From Bacteroidia bacterium (GTDB taxonomy: Bacteria; Bacteroidota; Bacteroidia; J057; JADKCL01): 64,000 nucleotides of DNA. Positions 28,206 to 36,432 of the stretch are shown here, piece by piece. Below the pieces are notes generated by a model. That model was not told the origin of the DNA, searched no databases, and saw nothing but the letters and a program-made list of their open reading frames with translations. The position numbers and the translations under genes are program-made. The stretch spans positions 620,001 to 684,000 of the forward strand of contig JACJYV010000004.1 of assembly GCA_020635905.1 (NCBI GenBank). The letters run 5' to 3'. Numbering within the stretch: the stretch's first letter is position 1; the number at the start of each line of letters is the position of its first letter.

Positions 28206-28395
28206 GGGGGGCGGGTTAATCTCAAAGGGACTGAAGAACCCACCCTTGGTGAGCGACCTGGTTGAAAACCTATTGAAGGGAATTATTCAGAGGGGAGGGT
28301 TAAAACCCACCCCAATTGATTATTAGGAGGGCGGGTTAATCCCACAGGAACTGAAGAACCCACCCTTCTGGATGATTTAACCGGGTTAAAACCCG
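28206..28395. repeat. Direct repeat pair with inverted 'gcgggttaa/ttaaaacccgc' ends
   Basis: A ~42-bp unit (gggcgggttaatc..a.ggactgaagaaccc) occurs at 28206-28247 and 28326-28367. Each is followed, after a variable stretch, by gggttaaaacccaccc or gggttaaaacccgccc (about 28297-28313 and 28383-28398). The ends are inverted relative to each other, like a small palindromic mobile-element remnant. The gap 27901-28413 has no gene; the part from 28072 to 28150 is GC-rich and palindromic (gttgccgggcggtc). Confidence 0.65.
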
Positions 28396-28413
28396 CCCAA
28401 AGGGAGACTTTTT

Positions 28414-30840
28414 TTACCAGAAGCGGGCTTTTTCGGCTTCGGTCCAGGGGGAGCGGTCGAGATAGTGGCGAAAGTCGCGGGCGAAGGCCTGTTGCCCCAG
28501 AAAATGTTTCAGGGTTGCATGGGCAGGCCGGGCCAGTCGGCCATTTTCCTGCAAGACGGCTTCGCAAAGGTGAGCCATGACGGTTTCGTCGAAGTGATTG
28601 ATGGCCTGGAGCGAGGCGATGGCATTGATACGGGTACGAAATTCGAAGGAGGGGCTGGCATAATCGACCAATTCGGCCAGGTACTTTTTGGGCTTGTCGA
28701 TGCAGGCCAGTTCGAGCCAGGTGATACGTACCCGGCGGCCAATGCTGCCGCTTTCGTCTTCTGTTTCCTTCAGGTAGCGGGAAAGGCGGTTGGGGCTTTT
28801 GGCGGCCAGTTTGCGCAGGGTCAGCTCGACCACTTTGCGGGACTCATCGTTGAGCAACTTTTCGTAGTGATTTTCCATGCCGTCGGGAATGGCGTTGATC
28901 TTTTCAACCGCGGCAAAGCGCACAAAACGGTCTTTGTCCTCCAGGGCTTTTTGCAGGAGTTTATGGCTTTGCTTGTCGGGGTCGTTGGCCAGGGCCGCGA
29001 TGATCACGGCTTTGCAGGCGTGGAAGGTTTCCTTGTCATACAATTTGTACAGCAGTTCGCGGGTCTGATCAAGGGGAAGTTTGCAAATGGCTTCCAGAGC
29101 GTCGTGACGGTCAATCATATTGGATGCTTTTTCGGCCTGGGCGGCCCATTGTTCCAGGGTATTATGGACTTCGTACGTTTTCAGAATCTGGCTGTTGGGA
29201 TCAAATAGGATGAATTCCACTTTTTTGCCCTTGGGATTGGCAATGTCAACGGATTCGCTCTGCTTTTCGATCCAGGCTTGTTTCTGATCCACAGAGCCGT
29301 CCTGGTAATGCACTTCAAAATTGATGGGCATGCGAAAAAGTTTGACCGTTTCGGTCTGGGGATGGGTCTGATTGACGGCAAAACGGGTTACCTCTTTGCC
29401 ACTCGCATTTTTTGCTTCAGACCAACTGACCTCATAGTGAGGTTCGCCCCCACGCATAATCCACTGATCCACAAACCAGTTGAGGGTCATGCCTGTTTCG
29501 TCGTGGATGACATTCATGAACTCGTGGGTGTCTGCGTTGCGGTAGCCAAATGTTTGCAGATAGCGCTTCAGCACCCGCTGAAAGGCCGCATCCCCGATCA
29601 CGTAACGCAACATGCCAATCACAAAACTGCCTTTGGGATAGTGGCGGGAACCACCTGCGCTGGCATGGCTGATGGGACGCTCGTCCGTTTTAGAGGCCTG
29701 GAAGGCCGAAAGGGCTTCTCCCCTCCTGCCCCATTGGTAATCGTCCTGGCCGAAGGCCTCGCGGCGATACAGGGTGCCAAAATAGGTGGCAAAACTCTCG
29801 TGCAGCCAGTGGTAGGCGTCTGAGCGGGCGGTAACGTAGTCTCCAAACCATTGGTGGGTCATTTCGTGGATGTTGACGCCCACGTAGTTGTTTTCAGGAA
29901 AATCCCGCTCGTCGGTCATGAAAAAGTCGCCAAAGATGGTGGCAGTGGTGTTTTCCATGGCACCATAAAGGAAGTTTGCCACGGGAATCTGAGAGTAGGT
30001 TTTACCCCAGGGATAAGGCGTGCCCGTTTCCTTTTCCAGAAAATCCATCATGTCGGCAGTATGGCGAAAGCTGTTTTGGGCCCGGTCTGCGTGATCGGGA
30101 TAATACCAGTTGCGGATTTGAATGCCGCCTTTGGACAGGGATTCCTGTACTTTGTATTCACCAATGCCGAGCATAATGAGGTAGGTGGTTTGGGGCACGG
30201 GATTGGCGCTGCGGTCTTCCAGCCTGAATTTCCAGGTGGTGGTACCGTCGCCGTTGTCGGTGCGGCTGATTTCACGCCCGTTGGAGAGGACCTGGTAGCG
30301 GGAGTCGAATCTGACGGTCATGGAGGTATTGAGCTTGTCGTTTTCCGTGTCGTAGCAGGGAATCCAGTAGCGGTTATCCACGCCCTGGCCCTGGGTCCAG
30401 ATTTGTTTGCGAAGGCGGTTGGTGGGATCGTTCCAGCCAATGAAATAGATCCCCTTTTTGGGCGCAGCCTCGTACACCATGCGCAGGCGATGTTCCGTGC
30501 CAAATTTGAGGGGAGCATTGGAATAAATGGTAATTCCCAAGGCATTGGTTTTGAAATTGACCTTCATTTCATCCAACTGCACCTCAGAAAAGGTAATGCC
30601 CGGCGCGTCGAGAAAAAGAGAATCCACCTGCTCGCGCAACACCCGGAAATCCTCCAGCACCTCCCCTTTTACTTTGCCAGCCCTGGGCTCGAAACTGACG
30701 GAAAGGTCGAGGGCGGTAAAATCGACGGTGTGCTCTCGGGGCGGCGCCAGCTCGTCGTGGATGTAGCAGTTGTAGGTGTCCTGGGCGAATAGGGTGGTGA
30801 AGGTAATGGCCAGGAGGAACAGGGTAAGGGAGCGCTTCAT
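28414..30840 (-). CDS. Secreted M1-family aminopeptidase
   Basis: An 808-residue protein with signal peptide (MKRSLTLFLLAITFTTLFAQ). It has the M1 N-terminal beta domain, then the exopeptidase motif G293-AMEN and the zinc site H325-E-M-T-H329 with third ligand Glu348 (HQWFGDYVTARSDAYHWLHESFATYF). The Tyr region is normal. The C-terminal ~250 residues are helical HEAT/armadillo-like repeats (KLLQKALEDKDRFVRFAAVEK). It hydrolyses N-terminal amino acids from peptides in the periplasm or at the surface. There is no T9SS C-terminal domain, so it is likely periplasmic or OM-associated. It starts 64 bp downstream of the leader-protein 3 stop, in the same direction. Length is typical for Bacteroidota M1 enzymes. 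Confidence 0.95.
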   Translation of the reverse strand: MKRSLTLFLLAITFTTLFAQDTYNCYIHDELAPPREHTVDFTALDLSVSFEPRAGKVKGEVLEDFRVLREQVDSLFLDAPGITFSEVQLDEMKVNFKTNALGITIYSNAPLKFGTEHRLRMVYEAAPKKGIYFIGWNDPTNRLRKQIWTQGQGVDNRYWIPCYDTENDKLNTSMTVRFDSRYQVLSNGREISRTDNGDGTTTWKFRLEDRSANPVPQTTYLIMLGIGEYKVQESLSKGGIQIRNWYYPDHADRAQNSFRHTADMMDFLEKETGTPYPWGKTYSQIPVANFLYGAMENTTATIFGDFFMTDERDFPENNYVGVNIHEMTHQWFGDYVTARSDAYHWLHESFATYFGTLYRREAFGQDDYQWGRRGEALSAFQASKTDERPISHASAGGSRHYPKGSFVIGMLRYVIGDAAFQRVLKRYLQTFGYRNADTHEFMNVIHDETGMTLNWFVDQWIMRGGEPHYEVSWSEAKNASGKEVTRFAVNQTHPQTETVKLFRMPINFEVHYQDGSVDQKQAWIEKQSESVDIANPKGKKVEFILFDPNSQILKTYEVHNTLEQWAAQAEKASNMIDRHDALEAICKLPLDQTRELLYKLYDKETFHACKAVIIAALANDPDKQSHKLLQKALEDKDRFVRFAAVEKINAIPDGMENHYEKLLNDESRKVVELTLRKLAAKSPNRLSRYLKETEDESGSIGRRVRITWLELACIDKPKKYLAELVDYASPSFEFRTRINAIASLQAINHFDETVMAHLCEAVLQENGRLARPAHATLKHFLGQQAFARDFRHYLDRSPWTEAEKARFW

Positions 30841-30904
30841 GGGGTTTTTAGAGGTAATTTAGGGAAAAATTGGCGGATTGGAAGGCAATCTGGATAAGCC
30901 AGGA

Positions 30905-32704
30905 TTACATTTGAGAATATCGTTGTGCCGCATCACTTTTTTGAATGAGCAAATCCATAATCCCCTGATCCCCTAATTGCTTTGCCTTGTCATAAGCACG
31001 CAGGATATCCCCCTGATTTTGTTGGGTTTCAATATCGTCAAATCTATTTAGAAGATCTATCAACCTTTGAGCATAAGCTAACCCGATCGTGCCATACCTG
31101 ACAAGGGTAAAATTGAGATTGTCGCTTAATCGATAAGTGATTTGTGGATTCCTGCTTCCTGATACATTGACCTGCGCTGATGCATTTACATTATAGCCCG
31201 GCCCGTCTGTGTGCCATTCCACGAGGTCCAAAAACTGATTGACCGCAAACCGAGGCAATGAGGTCGCAATCCCTTTGATCATTTGAGTGACTGATCCTGG
31301 ACCATTTTCTGTTCCTGGAGGGAAAAAGAGAACAACCTTGGTGTCTTGTGGGTCTAAAATATTTCCACCCGCATTTGCCACCTGGATAAAAAATTTGCGC
31401 AGTACTGCCCCAATATGCTCAGGCATGGTTGAAGCATCTGCATGTTTCAGAATGGAAAGCCCAGTGGATATATTTCGGGCAGCAAGGGCTGTGCAGGTCA
31501 CCAGGTTATTTGTGTATGACATTCCGCTTCCTATATATTCATAGGGCGCATTTTCAGGGGCCAGATCTCTCCCATTGGTACGACGACCATCTTGCTGGAC
31601 ATAAGTTCCGCGGCCAAGTTCCAAATCATCTGAAATAAGGCTTCCTTGTTGCCTGGTTGCCCTGCCCAAAAAGGTTTGCAGCCATTGGTCGTCTCCCACG
31701 CTTTCCACCTGGTCCAGTCTTGACATGCTAAAAAGAAGTTCCCTGCTAAGCTCATAATGTGCCCGAGAATGGAGCAACCGTTTGAAAACCAATTTCATAG
31801 GGCTTGTGAGACTGGTATAAAAAGACCAGAACAAATCGCTCTTTGCTACTACGGACATGTTGCCTAAAGTTGCCCATTGACCCGTGAGGCCATTCTTTAA
31901 AGCTGTCTTTTCCTGGTTTGTGAACCCAAGATATGTTTCCCAAAGGGCATCTGACCTGGCTATAAATTGCATATCTTCCCTCCATTCAAAAACACCCTGG
32001 ACAGGGGCGTTTTGAACATTCTCACTTTGCGAAAATTCCTGCGAAGTTTCTCCCCTTTGTTGTATTTCAGGCTGAATTTTTGATCCCGCATGGTGGGGAG
32101 ACTCAGGTTTGGGTTTCATCTGCATCGCCTTCCCTCCCATCACATCCGCTTCTTTTTCCAGCCCCCGGTCATCGTTTACAGCGATTTTTCCCTTCAGCTG
32201 GCGGGTGGGTTGCACCCGCCCCTGCTTTTGCTGGACCACGTGCCAGGCTTCGTGGGGCAGGTGCTTTTCCTGGCCGGGAGCCAGGTGGATTTCTGTGCCC
32301 TGCGCGTAAGCGTGGGCCTGCAATTGGGCGGGTTTGGGAGAGTTGTAATGAACTTTTACATCGTTCATGGACAAGCCTGACAAATTTTCAATGCCTGATT
32401 TCAGCTTGTCTGGCATGCCAGTTTTGTTCTCCTGCCGCTGGACAGGACTGTGAGTGTCTGCCACTTTTTGGTCGGCCATGGCCTGAAACTGCAAAGCCTT
32501 CTGGCTTTGCGGGCTTTGGCTGGCCAACTGGTTGATGGAATTCAGTTGGGTAACCTGGGGGCTATGATCGGCGGCCCGTTGCAGGGTTTCTGTTCGCTGA
32601 AGATGAGGGCTATTAATTTCCGGGCTAATTGCCTTATTTTTAATTAGTTCAGGGTACTTTTCCTGAGGTAAAGATTGAGGCAAAGGCTGAAGGGGTGATT
32701 TCAT
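30905..32704 (-). CDS. DUF4157 leader protein 3 with tandem-repeat and Cys/His payload
   Basis: 599 residues from the ATG at 32704. A longer frame opens at 32815, but the inner start gives MKSPLQP, matching the MKS- beginnings of relatives. Leader repeats occupy ~45-80 (ADHSPQVTQLNSINQLASQSPQ, here shortened: ADHSPQVTQL, LASQSPQSQ, FQAMADQK), then SPVQRQENKTGMPD. DUF4157: VKVHYNSPKPAQLQAHAYA, HEAWH (151-155) plus VVQQ, and LEKEADVMG (Glu185). After PVQG (~234) come two related ~45-residue units (IARSDALWETY and VAKSDLFWSFY). Residues ~395-425 read YTNNLVTC404TALAAR...LKH421AD, a Cys/His arrangement reminiscent of papain-like or CheD/CNF-type deamidases; this is weak inference. No immunity gene is adjacent. 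Confidence 0.83.
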   Translation of the reverse strand: MKSPLQPLPQSLPQEKYPELIKNKAISPEINSPHLQRTETLQRAADHSPQVTQLNSINQLASQSPQSQKALQFQAMADQKVADTHSPVQRQENKTGMPDKLKSGIENLSGLSMNDVKVHYNSPKPAQLQAHAYAQGTEIHLAPGQEKHLPHEAWHVVQQKQGRVQPTRQLKGKIAVNDDRGLEKEADVMGGKAMQMKPKPESPHHAGSKIQPEIQQRGETSQEFSQSENVQNAPVQGVFEWREDMQFIARSDALWETYLGFTNQEKTALKNGLTGQWATLGNMSVVAKSDLFWSFYTSLTSPMKLVFKRLLHSRAHYELSRELLFSMSRLDQVESVGDDQWLQTFLGRATRQQGSLISDDLELGRGTYVQQDGRRTNGRDLAPENAPYEYIGSGMSYTNNLVTCTALAARNISTGLSILKHADASTMPEHIGAVLRKFFIQVANAGGNILDPQDTKVVLFFPPGTENGPGSVTQMIKGIATSLPRFAVNQFLDLVEWHTDGPGYNVNASAQVNVSGSRNPQITYRLSDNLNFTLVRYGTIGLAYAQRLIDLLNRFDDIETQQNQGDILRAYDKAKQLGDQGIMDLLIQKSDAAQRYSQM

Positions 32705-32875
32705 GAATTTGAGGTAACTGAGGACAAAACTTGAACGGAGAACAGACAGAAGATTTTGAGGGGGTAAATCTTTTGGTCGCACAACCTGCTTAAAGATGGA
32801 CATTTTTTGCTTCAAAGTAAATATGCCTGCTCCCTAAACTGAAAGAAACTCGTCCGGGTAAAACGGGCCTTGCAG

Positions 32876-33406
32876 TCAGTTAATGAGACGCGGGATCCAC
32901 AGTGGGGTTCTTTGACGGTAATCCTGGTATGATTGCCCAAAGCGGGCCGCCAGATCTGCTTCCTCAGATGGGCGTACCAGGTAATGCCAGATGAAGGCCC
33001 CCGCCAGACTGTAAATAATCACCATCCATGATCCCAGGATCACCCCTACTGCGATTCCCTGCCCGATTCCAGCCACAGCCATGGGATTGCGCACCCATTT
33101 ATAGGGCCCTCTGACCACCAATTCAGGTGCACAGTCCATGGGCAAGGGCGTGCCCTTGCCCATCAGGCTCATAATTATCCCGCTGCTGAGGCCCAGAAGT
33201 CCAAATGAGGCAAAACAAATCCATCCCCATAATGGCAGAGGGTGGAAAGATGGAACTTCCAGGATATTTTGCCCCCAAAGCACTGCCTGGGGAAGCAGAT
33301 ACAAAAAGATCAGCCAGAATAGGGAAGTTTGCAAGAGGGTTTTGAGCAGGCTCCAGCCGGGCTTTTTGTGGGAGGAGGGCTTGTAAACATTTCTGGACCA
33401 GTTCAT
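32876..33406 (-). CDS. Isoprenylcysteine/phospholipid methyltransferase-family membrane protein
   Basis: A 176-residue membrane protein with about four or five helices (LLQTSLFWLIFLYLLPQAVL, WGWICFASFGLLGLSSGIIMSL, VAGIGQGIAVGVILGSWMVI). It carries the ICMT/PEMT signature LVVRGPYKWVRNPMAVAG (family 'G-P-Y-x-x-x-R-H/N-P-x-Y') and, near the C-terminus, the E-E-x-x-L-x-x-x-F-G-x-x-Y-x-x-Y-x-x-x-x-P block as EEADLAARFGQSYQDYRQRTP. Such proteins methylate phospholipids or other membrane substrates with SAM. It lies in the inner membrane. The gene is single, between leader-protein 3 and a beta-barrel protein; the substrate is unknown. Confidence 0.85.
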   Translation of the reverse strand: MNWSRNVYKPSSHKKPGWSLLKTLLQTSLFWLIFLYLLPQAVLWGQNILEVPSFHPLPLWGWICFASFGLLGLSSGIIMSLMGKGTPLPMDCAPELVVRGPYKWVRNPMAVAGIGQGIAVGVILGSWMVIIYSLAGAFIWHYLVRPSEEADLAARFGQSYQDYRQRTPLWIPRLIN

Positions 33407-33449
33407 TTGCGGTAAGTGATGTTGATCAAAATTCAGGCTAAAATAGTTG

Positions 33450-34289
33450 CTAATTCATCCCCTTCTTCCCTTCCAGCCTGATCATTCCTCCCGCCACCAC
33501 ATTCCATTGAGTGAAAAAGAAGCTTTGGCTGGCCCGGTCGCTTTTGGATTGGGTGGTGCGGATGTCTGGCAGGGCTATGAAGCCCCCTTTGAGCTCAGAT
33601 TGGAGAAAAAAGGCATTGAAAAAGGTAAAATTGATCGCTACCAGGCCCGCCGTGCCCAAGCCAGCCAGGTGAAACTGATCGTAGCGGGCTTTGTTGAGGA
33701 GGGTGGTGTTGGTTTTGGGAAGGAGAATGCCCAGGCCAAGGCCTTCCTTCACATTCAGGCTAAAAATGCGGGAGGTAAAAATGGGATTTGTATGGCGAAG
33801 TTCACAGTTGATATAATTCAGCCCGTCTGTATGCTCGAATTTGAGAAAACCTTTGGTTATTCTGATGCTGTCGTGTGCGTAGATTCCATCGTAGGGAGTT
33901 TGTGAATTCTGGATAAATCCCGAAATGGATACGTCCTGCTCCTGCTGCACCACATATTTCATGTGATCCATGCCGATGGAAATATCCCAGTTTTCATGGA
34001 GAAAATAGCCCATGCGATAATTATACTGCGGAATGGTAAACCTGACGGGCGAAAAATAAATTCGTGGGGAAAATGGATACTGAAAATCTTTGGCGATGAC
34101 TTTTTGCAGGGTGAAGTTGTAATTGTTGCCTTTGAAATGGAGGTTGGATTTGGTGTAGGCATCCCAATTATATCCCCAATAAAGGTAAATGCGCCCTTTC
34201 TTGCCACCTGGGGATTGAGGCCTTGTGTCCTGTCCCCAAAGTGTTTGAGTTACAGTCAGGAGGATTAAAAGGGGCAACAACCATCTCAT
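33450..34289 (-). CDS. Predicted outer-membrane beta-barrel protein
   Basis: A 279-residue protein with a signal peptide (MRWLLPLLILLTVTQTLWGQ). The mature part alternates short amphipathic strands rich in Tyr, Phe, Asn and Gly (RIYLYWGYNWDAYTKSNLHF, PQYNYRMGYFLHENWDISIG, FTFFNAFFLQSELKGGF), the typical look of a small Bacteroidota outer-membrane barrel. It probably has 10-12 strands and an unknown pore or structural role. There is a 43-bp gap to the methyltransferase gene downstream in the same direction. I do not recognise a specific family. Confidence 0.75.
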   Translation of the reverse strand: MRWLLPLLILLTVTQTLWGQDTRPQSPGGKKGRIYLYWGYNWDAYTKSNLHFKGNNYNFTLQKVIAKDFQYPFSPRIYFSPVRFTIPQYNYRMGYFLHENWDISIGMDHMKYVVQQEQDVSISGFIQNSQTPYDGIYAHDSIRITKGFLKFEHTDGLNYINCELRHTNPIFTSRIFSLNVKEGLGLGILLPKTNTTLLNKARYDQFHLAGLGTAGLVAINFTFFNAFFLQSELKGGFIALPDIRTTQSKSDRASQSFFFTQWNVVAGGMIRLEGKKGMN

Positions 34290-34445
34290 ATCGCATTTGA
34301 TTTAATGAAAATCCCGGCAGATTGCAATCTCTTTCCCGGATTTGATCTTTTTTCCCTTTCCTGCGCAAGAAAAATCAGTCCACCTATTCAGAACCTGATA
34401 AATTTTGTATTTTCACCCTGTTTAACATTCTTAAAAGAATCGCTT

Positions 34446-34904
34446 ATGAAATCCTTTGCTTTTTTTCTGCTGGTTGCTTTGTTGGGTGCATTTGGGAATC
34501 GCCTGGAAGCACAATCCCTGGCCTTCAGCAAAGCTGTCTATTTTGACGTTGACCTGGAAATTGCGCCTTTTGTAGTCCCCTACAATACCCCTTTCGATAC
34601 CATAATCACGGTTCCCGCTGGAAAAGTGCTGAAACTCGAATCCATTTCCGCTGGGTACTCAAGTTCAAGCAGCAGTCGCTATGACCCTCCTTCATCAAAT
34701 CACTATGTTTTTTTGAATAATTCCCAAATTTATGGATACGTTACCACTCCAAATGTTTCCTATCCCCAGGTTAATTATCCCATCTGGCTTCCAGCAGGGT
34801 CTTATGAATTGAGATTTGTCTATAATTCTTCTTCCCCCTCCTCCTCTATTACCCGGAATTATCATTACTTTCTTTCCGCGCTTGAGTTTGAAGTGGTGCC
34901 GTAA
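34446..34904 (+). CDS. Secreted hypothetical protein, Ser-rich
   Basis: 152 residues from the ATG at 34446, which gives a clean signal peptide (MKSFAFFLLVALLGAFGNRLEAQ); the frame is open further upstream but without a signal. The mature part is a compact beta-rich domain (VYFDVDLEIAPFVVPYNTPF, TIITVPAGKVLKLESI) with Ser clusters (SSSSSRYDPPSSN, SSSPSSS). 'VPAGKVLKLESI' and 'WLPAGSYELRFVYN' resemble carbohydrate-binding or adhesin-like beta-sandwich modules, but I cannot name one. Single gene, plus strand, between minus-strand genes. Confidence 0.7.
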   Translation: MKSFAFFLLVALLGAFGNRLEAQSLAFSKAVYFDVDLEIAPFVVPYNTPFDTIITVPAGKVLKLESISAGYSSSSSSRYDPPSSNHYVFLNNSQIYGYVTTPNVSYPQVNYPIWLPAGSYELRFVYNSSSPSSSITRNYHYFLSALEFEVVP

Positions 34905-34921
34905 ACGTAAATTTCCGGCTT

Positions 34922-35677
34922 TCACTTCCCCATCATTTCCCCAAATCCCAGGGCAAAGTTATAGACGTCGCCGGGCCAGCGGGCAGAGATGTAGTTGCGA
35001 TCCCGCACGGTGAATCCTTTTTGCAGATGCTTTTCGCAGTCGCGGCCCAGGGGCTTGGGGCCGTGGTGATACTGAGCCGGGTTGCTGAGGGCACTTTTGA
35101 CTTCGTCCTCAACCGTGAGTCCGGGATAGGTGAGGTAATAATCGCCCAGCCAAAGGCGGGTCAGGTTCCAGGCCAGTATTTCCTGAGATTTAAGTAAAGA
35201 GGTGGTTTGATAATTGCTGATCACAGATTTGCCTGTGGCTGGATTGAGGCTGCGGGCTGCCAGCACCACCCCGTGACAAATGGCTCCCACGGGTTTTTGC
35301 GCGTCGAAAAAGTCCACCACCAGTTTTTGCAGGAGATTGGATTCAAGGTATTCCTTCACCCCTTTGTCATGTCCACCCGGCAAAATCAGGCCATCAAAAT
35401 CGGCTTCCTTAGCCTGGGCATAGCTGATTGGCTGCTGGAATTCTGCACTTCTTTGCATTTCCTGGTAAGCCAAAACGGCATCCTTGCGGGTTTTCAGCAC
35501 AGGTTTCCAGATGCCAAGGCGTTCGCCTGTCAGCATCAGACGGTCGCCGACGGCGGCCTTCCCTTCTGGAGTGGCAAACGTTACAGCAAAGCCCTTTTGG
35601 GAGAGAATCTTCCAGGGCAGGGCCACTTCTGAAGGGTCAAAACCGTAGGAAGGAATGGGCAGGAGAATTTTTTTCAT
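34922..35677 (-). CDS. DJ-1/PfpI-family protein (type 1 glutamine-amidotransferase-like)
   Basis: A 251-residue protein of the DJ-1/PfpI superfamily: KILLPIPSYGFDPSEVALPW, FDGLILPGGHDKGVKEYL, and the nucleophile elbow AICHGVVLAARS with Cys134 and His135. A longer C-terminal part than PfpI (LTRLWLGDYYLTYPG, VRDRNYISARWPGDVYNFA) is typical of a ThiJ-like branch. Family members act as chaperone/deglycase-like proteins, amidases or hydratases; the actual activity is not predictable. No signal peptide, so cytoplasmic. Its stop faces the stop of the 34446 gene (17 bp apart). Confidence 0.88.
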   Translation of the reverse strand: MKKILLPIPSYGFDPSEVALPWKILSQKGFAVTFATPEGKAAVGDRLMLTGERLGIWKPVLKTRKDAVLAYQEMQRSAEFQQPISYAQAKEADFDGLILPGGHDKGVKEYLESNLLQKLVVDFFDAQKPVGAICHGVVLAARSLNPATGKSVISNYQTTSLLKSQEILAWNLTRLWLGDYYLTYPGLTVEDEVKSALSNPAQYHHGPKPLGRDCEKHLQKGFTVRDRNYISARWPGDVYNFALGFGEMMGK

Positions 35678-35752
35678 GACTTGGGTTTTGATGAGGCAAA
35701 GGTAAGGAAATTGAAAGGGTATCTGGAAGATTTTTACCAGGGGAAAACGGAT

Positions 35753-36232
35753 TCAACTCTCCCTCCTCATCCCTTTTTCCCGTTTGTGAGGTGATTGAGA
35801 TTTAACCACGGTCAAACCCTCTTTCAACTGCCGCGGATCTTTGACTTTGGTCAGCGAGTTGTGCCAGGCCTGGCGGGCCAGCTGTTCGACATAATTTGCA
35901 GGAAAATTTTCAGGACGATCCACCCTGAGAAAGCGGTATTGCTTGCCTTGTCCCAATAACCGATCCTCCGGATCGGTCAGTTGGGCACCCCAGTAAAAGC
36001 CAAAGTGGATGCCCTCTCCCGGCCGCATGACTGCCAGGGAACAAAATCCGTGGCTGGTGCGGTCTGTGGGTGACCACCCGATGGCGAGCGCATTATAATT
36101 GTCGTAAATCAGTTCATTGGCCTGCGGATACAAATCCCAGATAAAATCCCTCAGCCACAATACGGTTTCCTGCACTTCAGGCCGAAATCCAGCCAGAAAG
36201 GTCAGTAATTGGGAGTTGTCGGCCTTTGCCAT
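35753..36232 (-). CDS. DUF1801-like protein
   Basis: A 159-residue cytoplasmic protein. The pattern LLTFLAGFRPEVQETVLWLRDFIWD, then ANELIYDNYNALAIGW and IHFGFYWGAQLTDPEDRLLGQGK, followed by YRFLRVDRPENFPANYVEQL, fits the DUF1801 fold (iron-chaperone frataxin-like YdhG superfamily). Function is generally unknown. It is a single gene between DJ-1/PfpI and the SprB-repeat protein. The C-terminus is basic (KSQSPHKREKGMRRES). Confidence 0.75.
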   Translation of the reverse strand: MAKADNSQLLTFLAGFRPEVQETVLWLRDFIWDLYPQANELIYDNYNALAIGWSPTDRTSHGFCSLAVMRPGEGIHFGFYWGAQLTDPEDRLLGQGKQYRFLRVDRPENFPANYVEQLARQAWHNSLTKVKDPRQLKEGLTVVKSQSPHKREKGMRRES

Positions 36233-36432
36233 GGTAAAAAGGGATGGTTACAGGCAAATTACGTTTTTTTAAGCTGAAAAGTCCGACGAATTATTAACCA
36301 GGCAATCATCTCCTGCAAAAGGGTTGCTGCTGTGAAAAGAAGGAATTTAGCCCCGTTTCAGCCTGGAGATTGGTCAGTCCACCCCAAAACATGGGAAAGG
36401 CGGGATTCTCAAATCGCCAGGACTTTTTTGCC

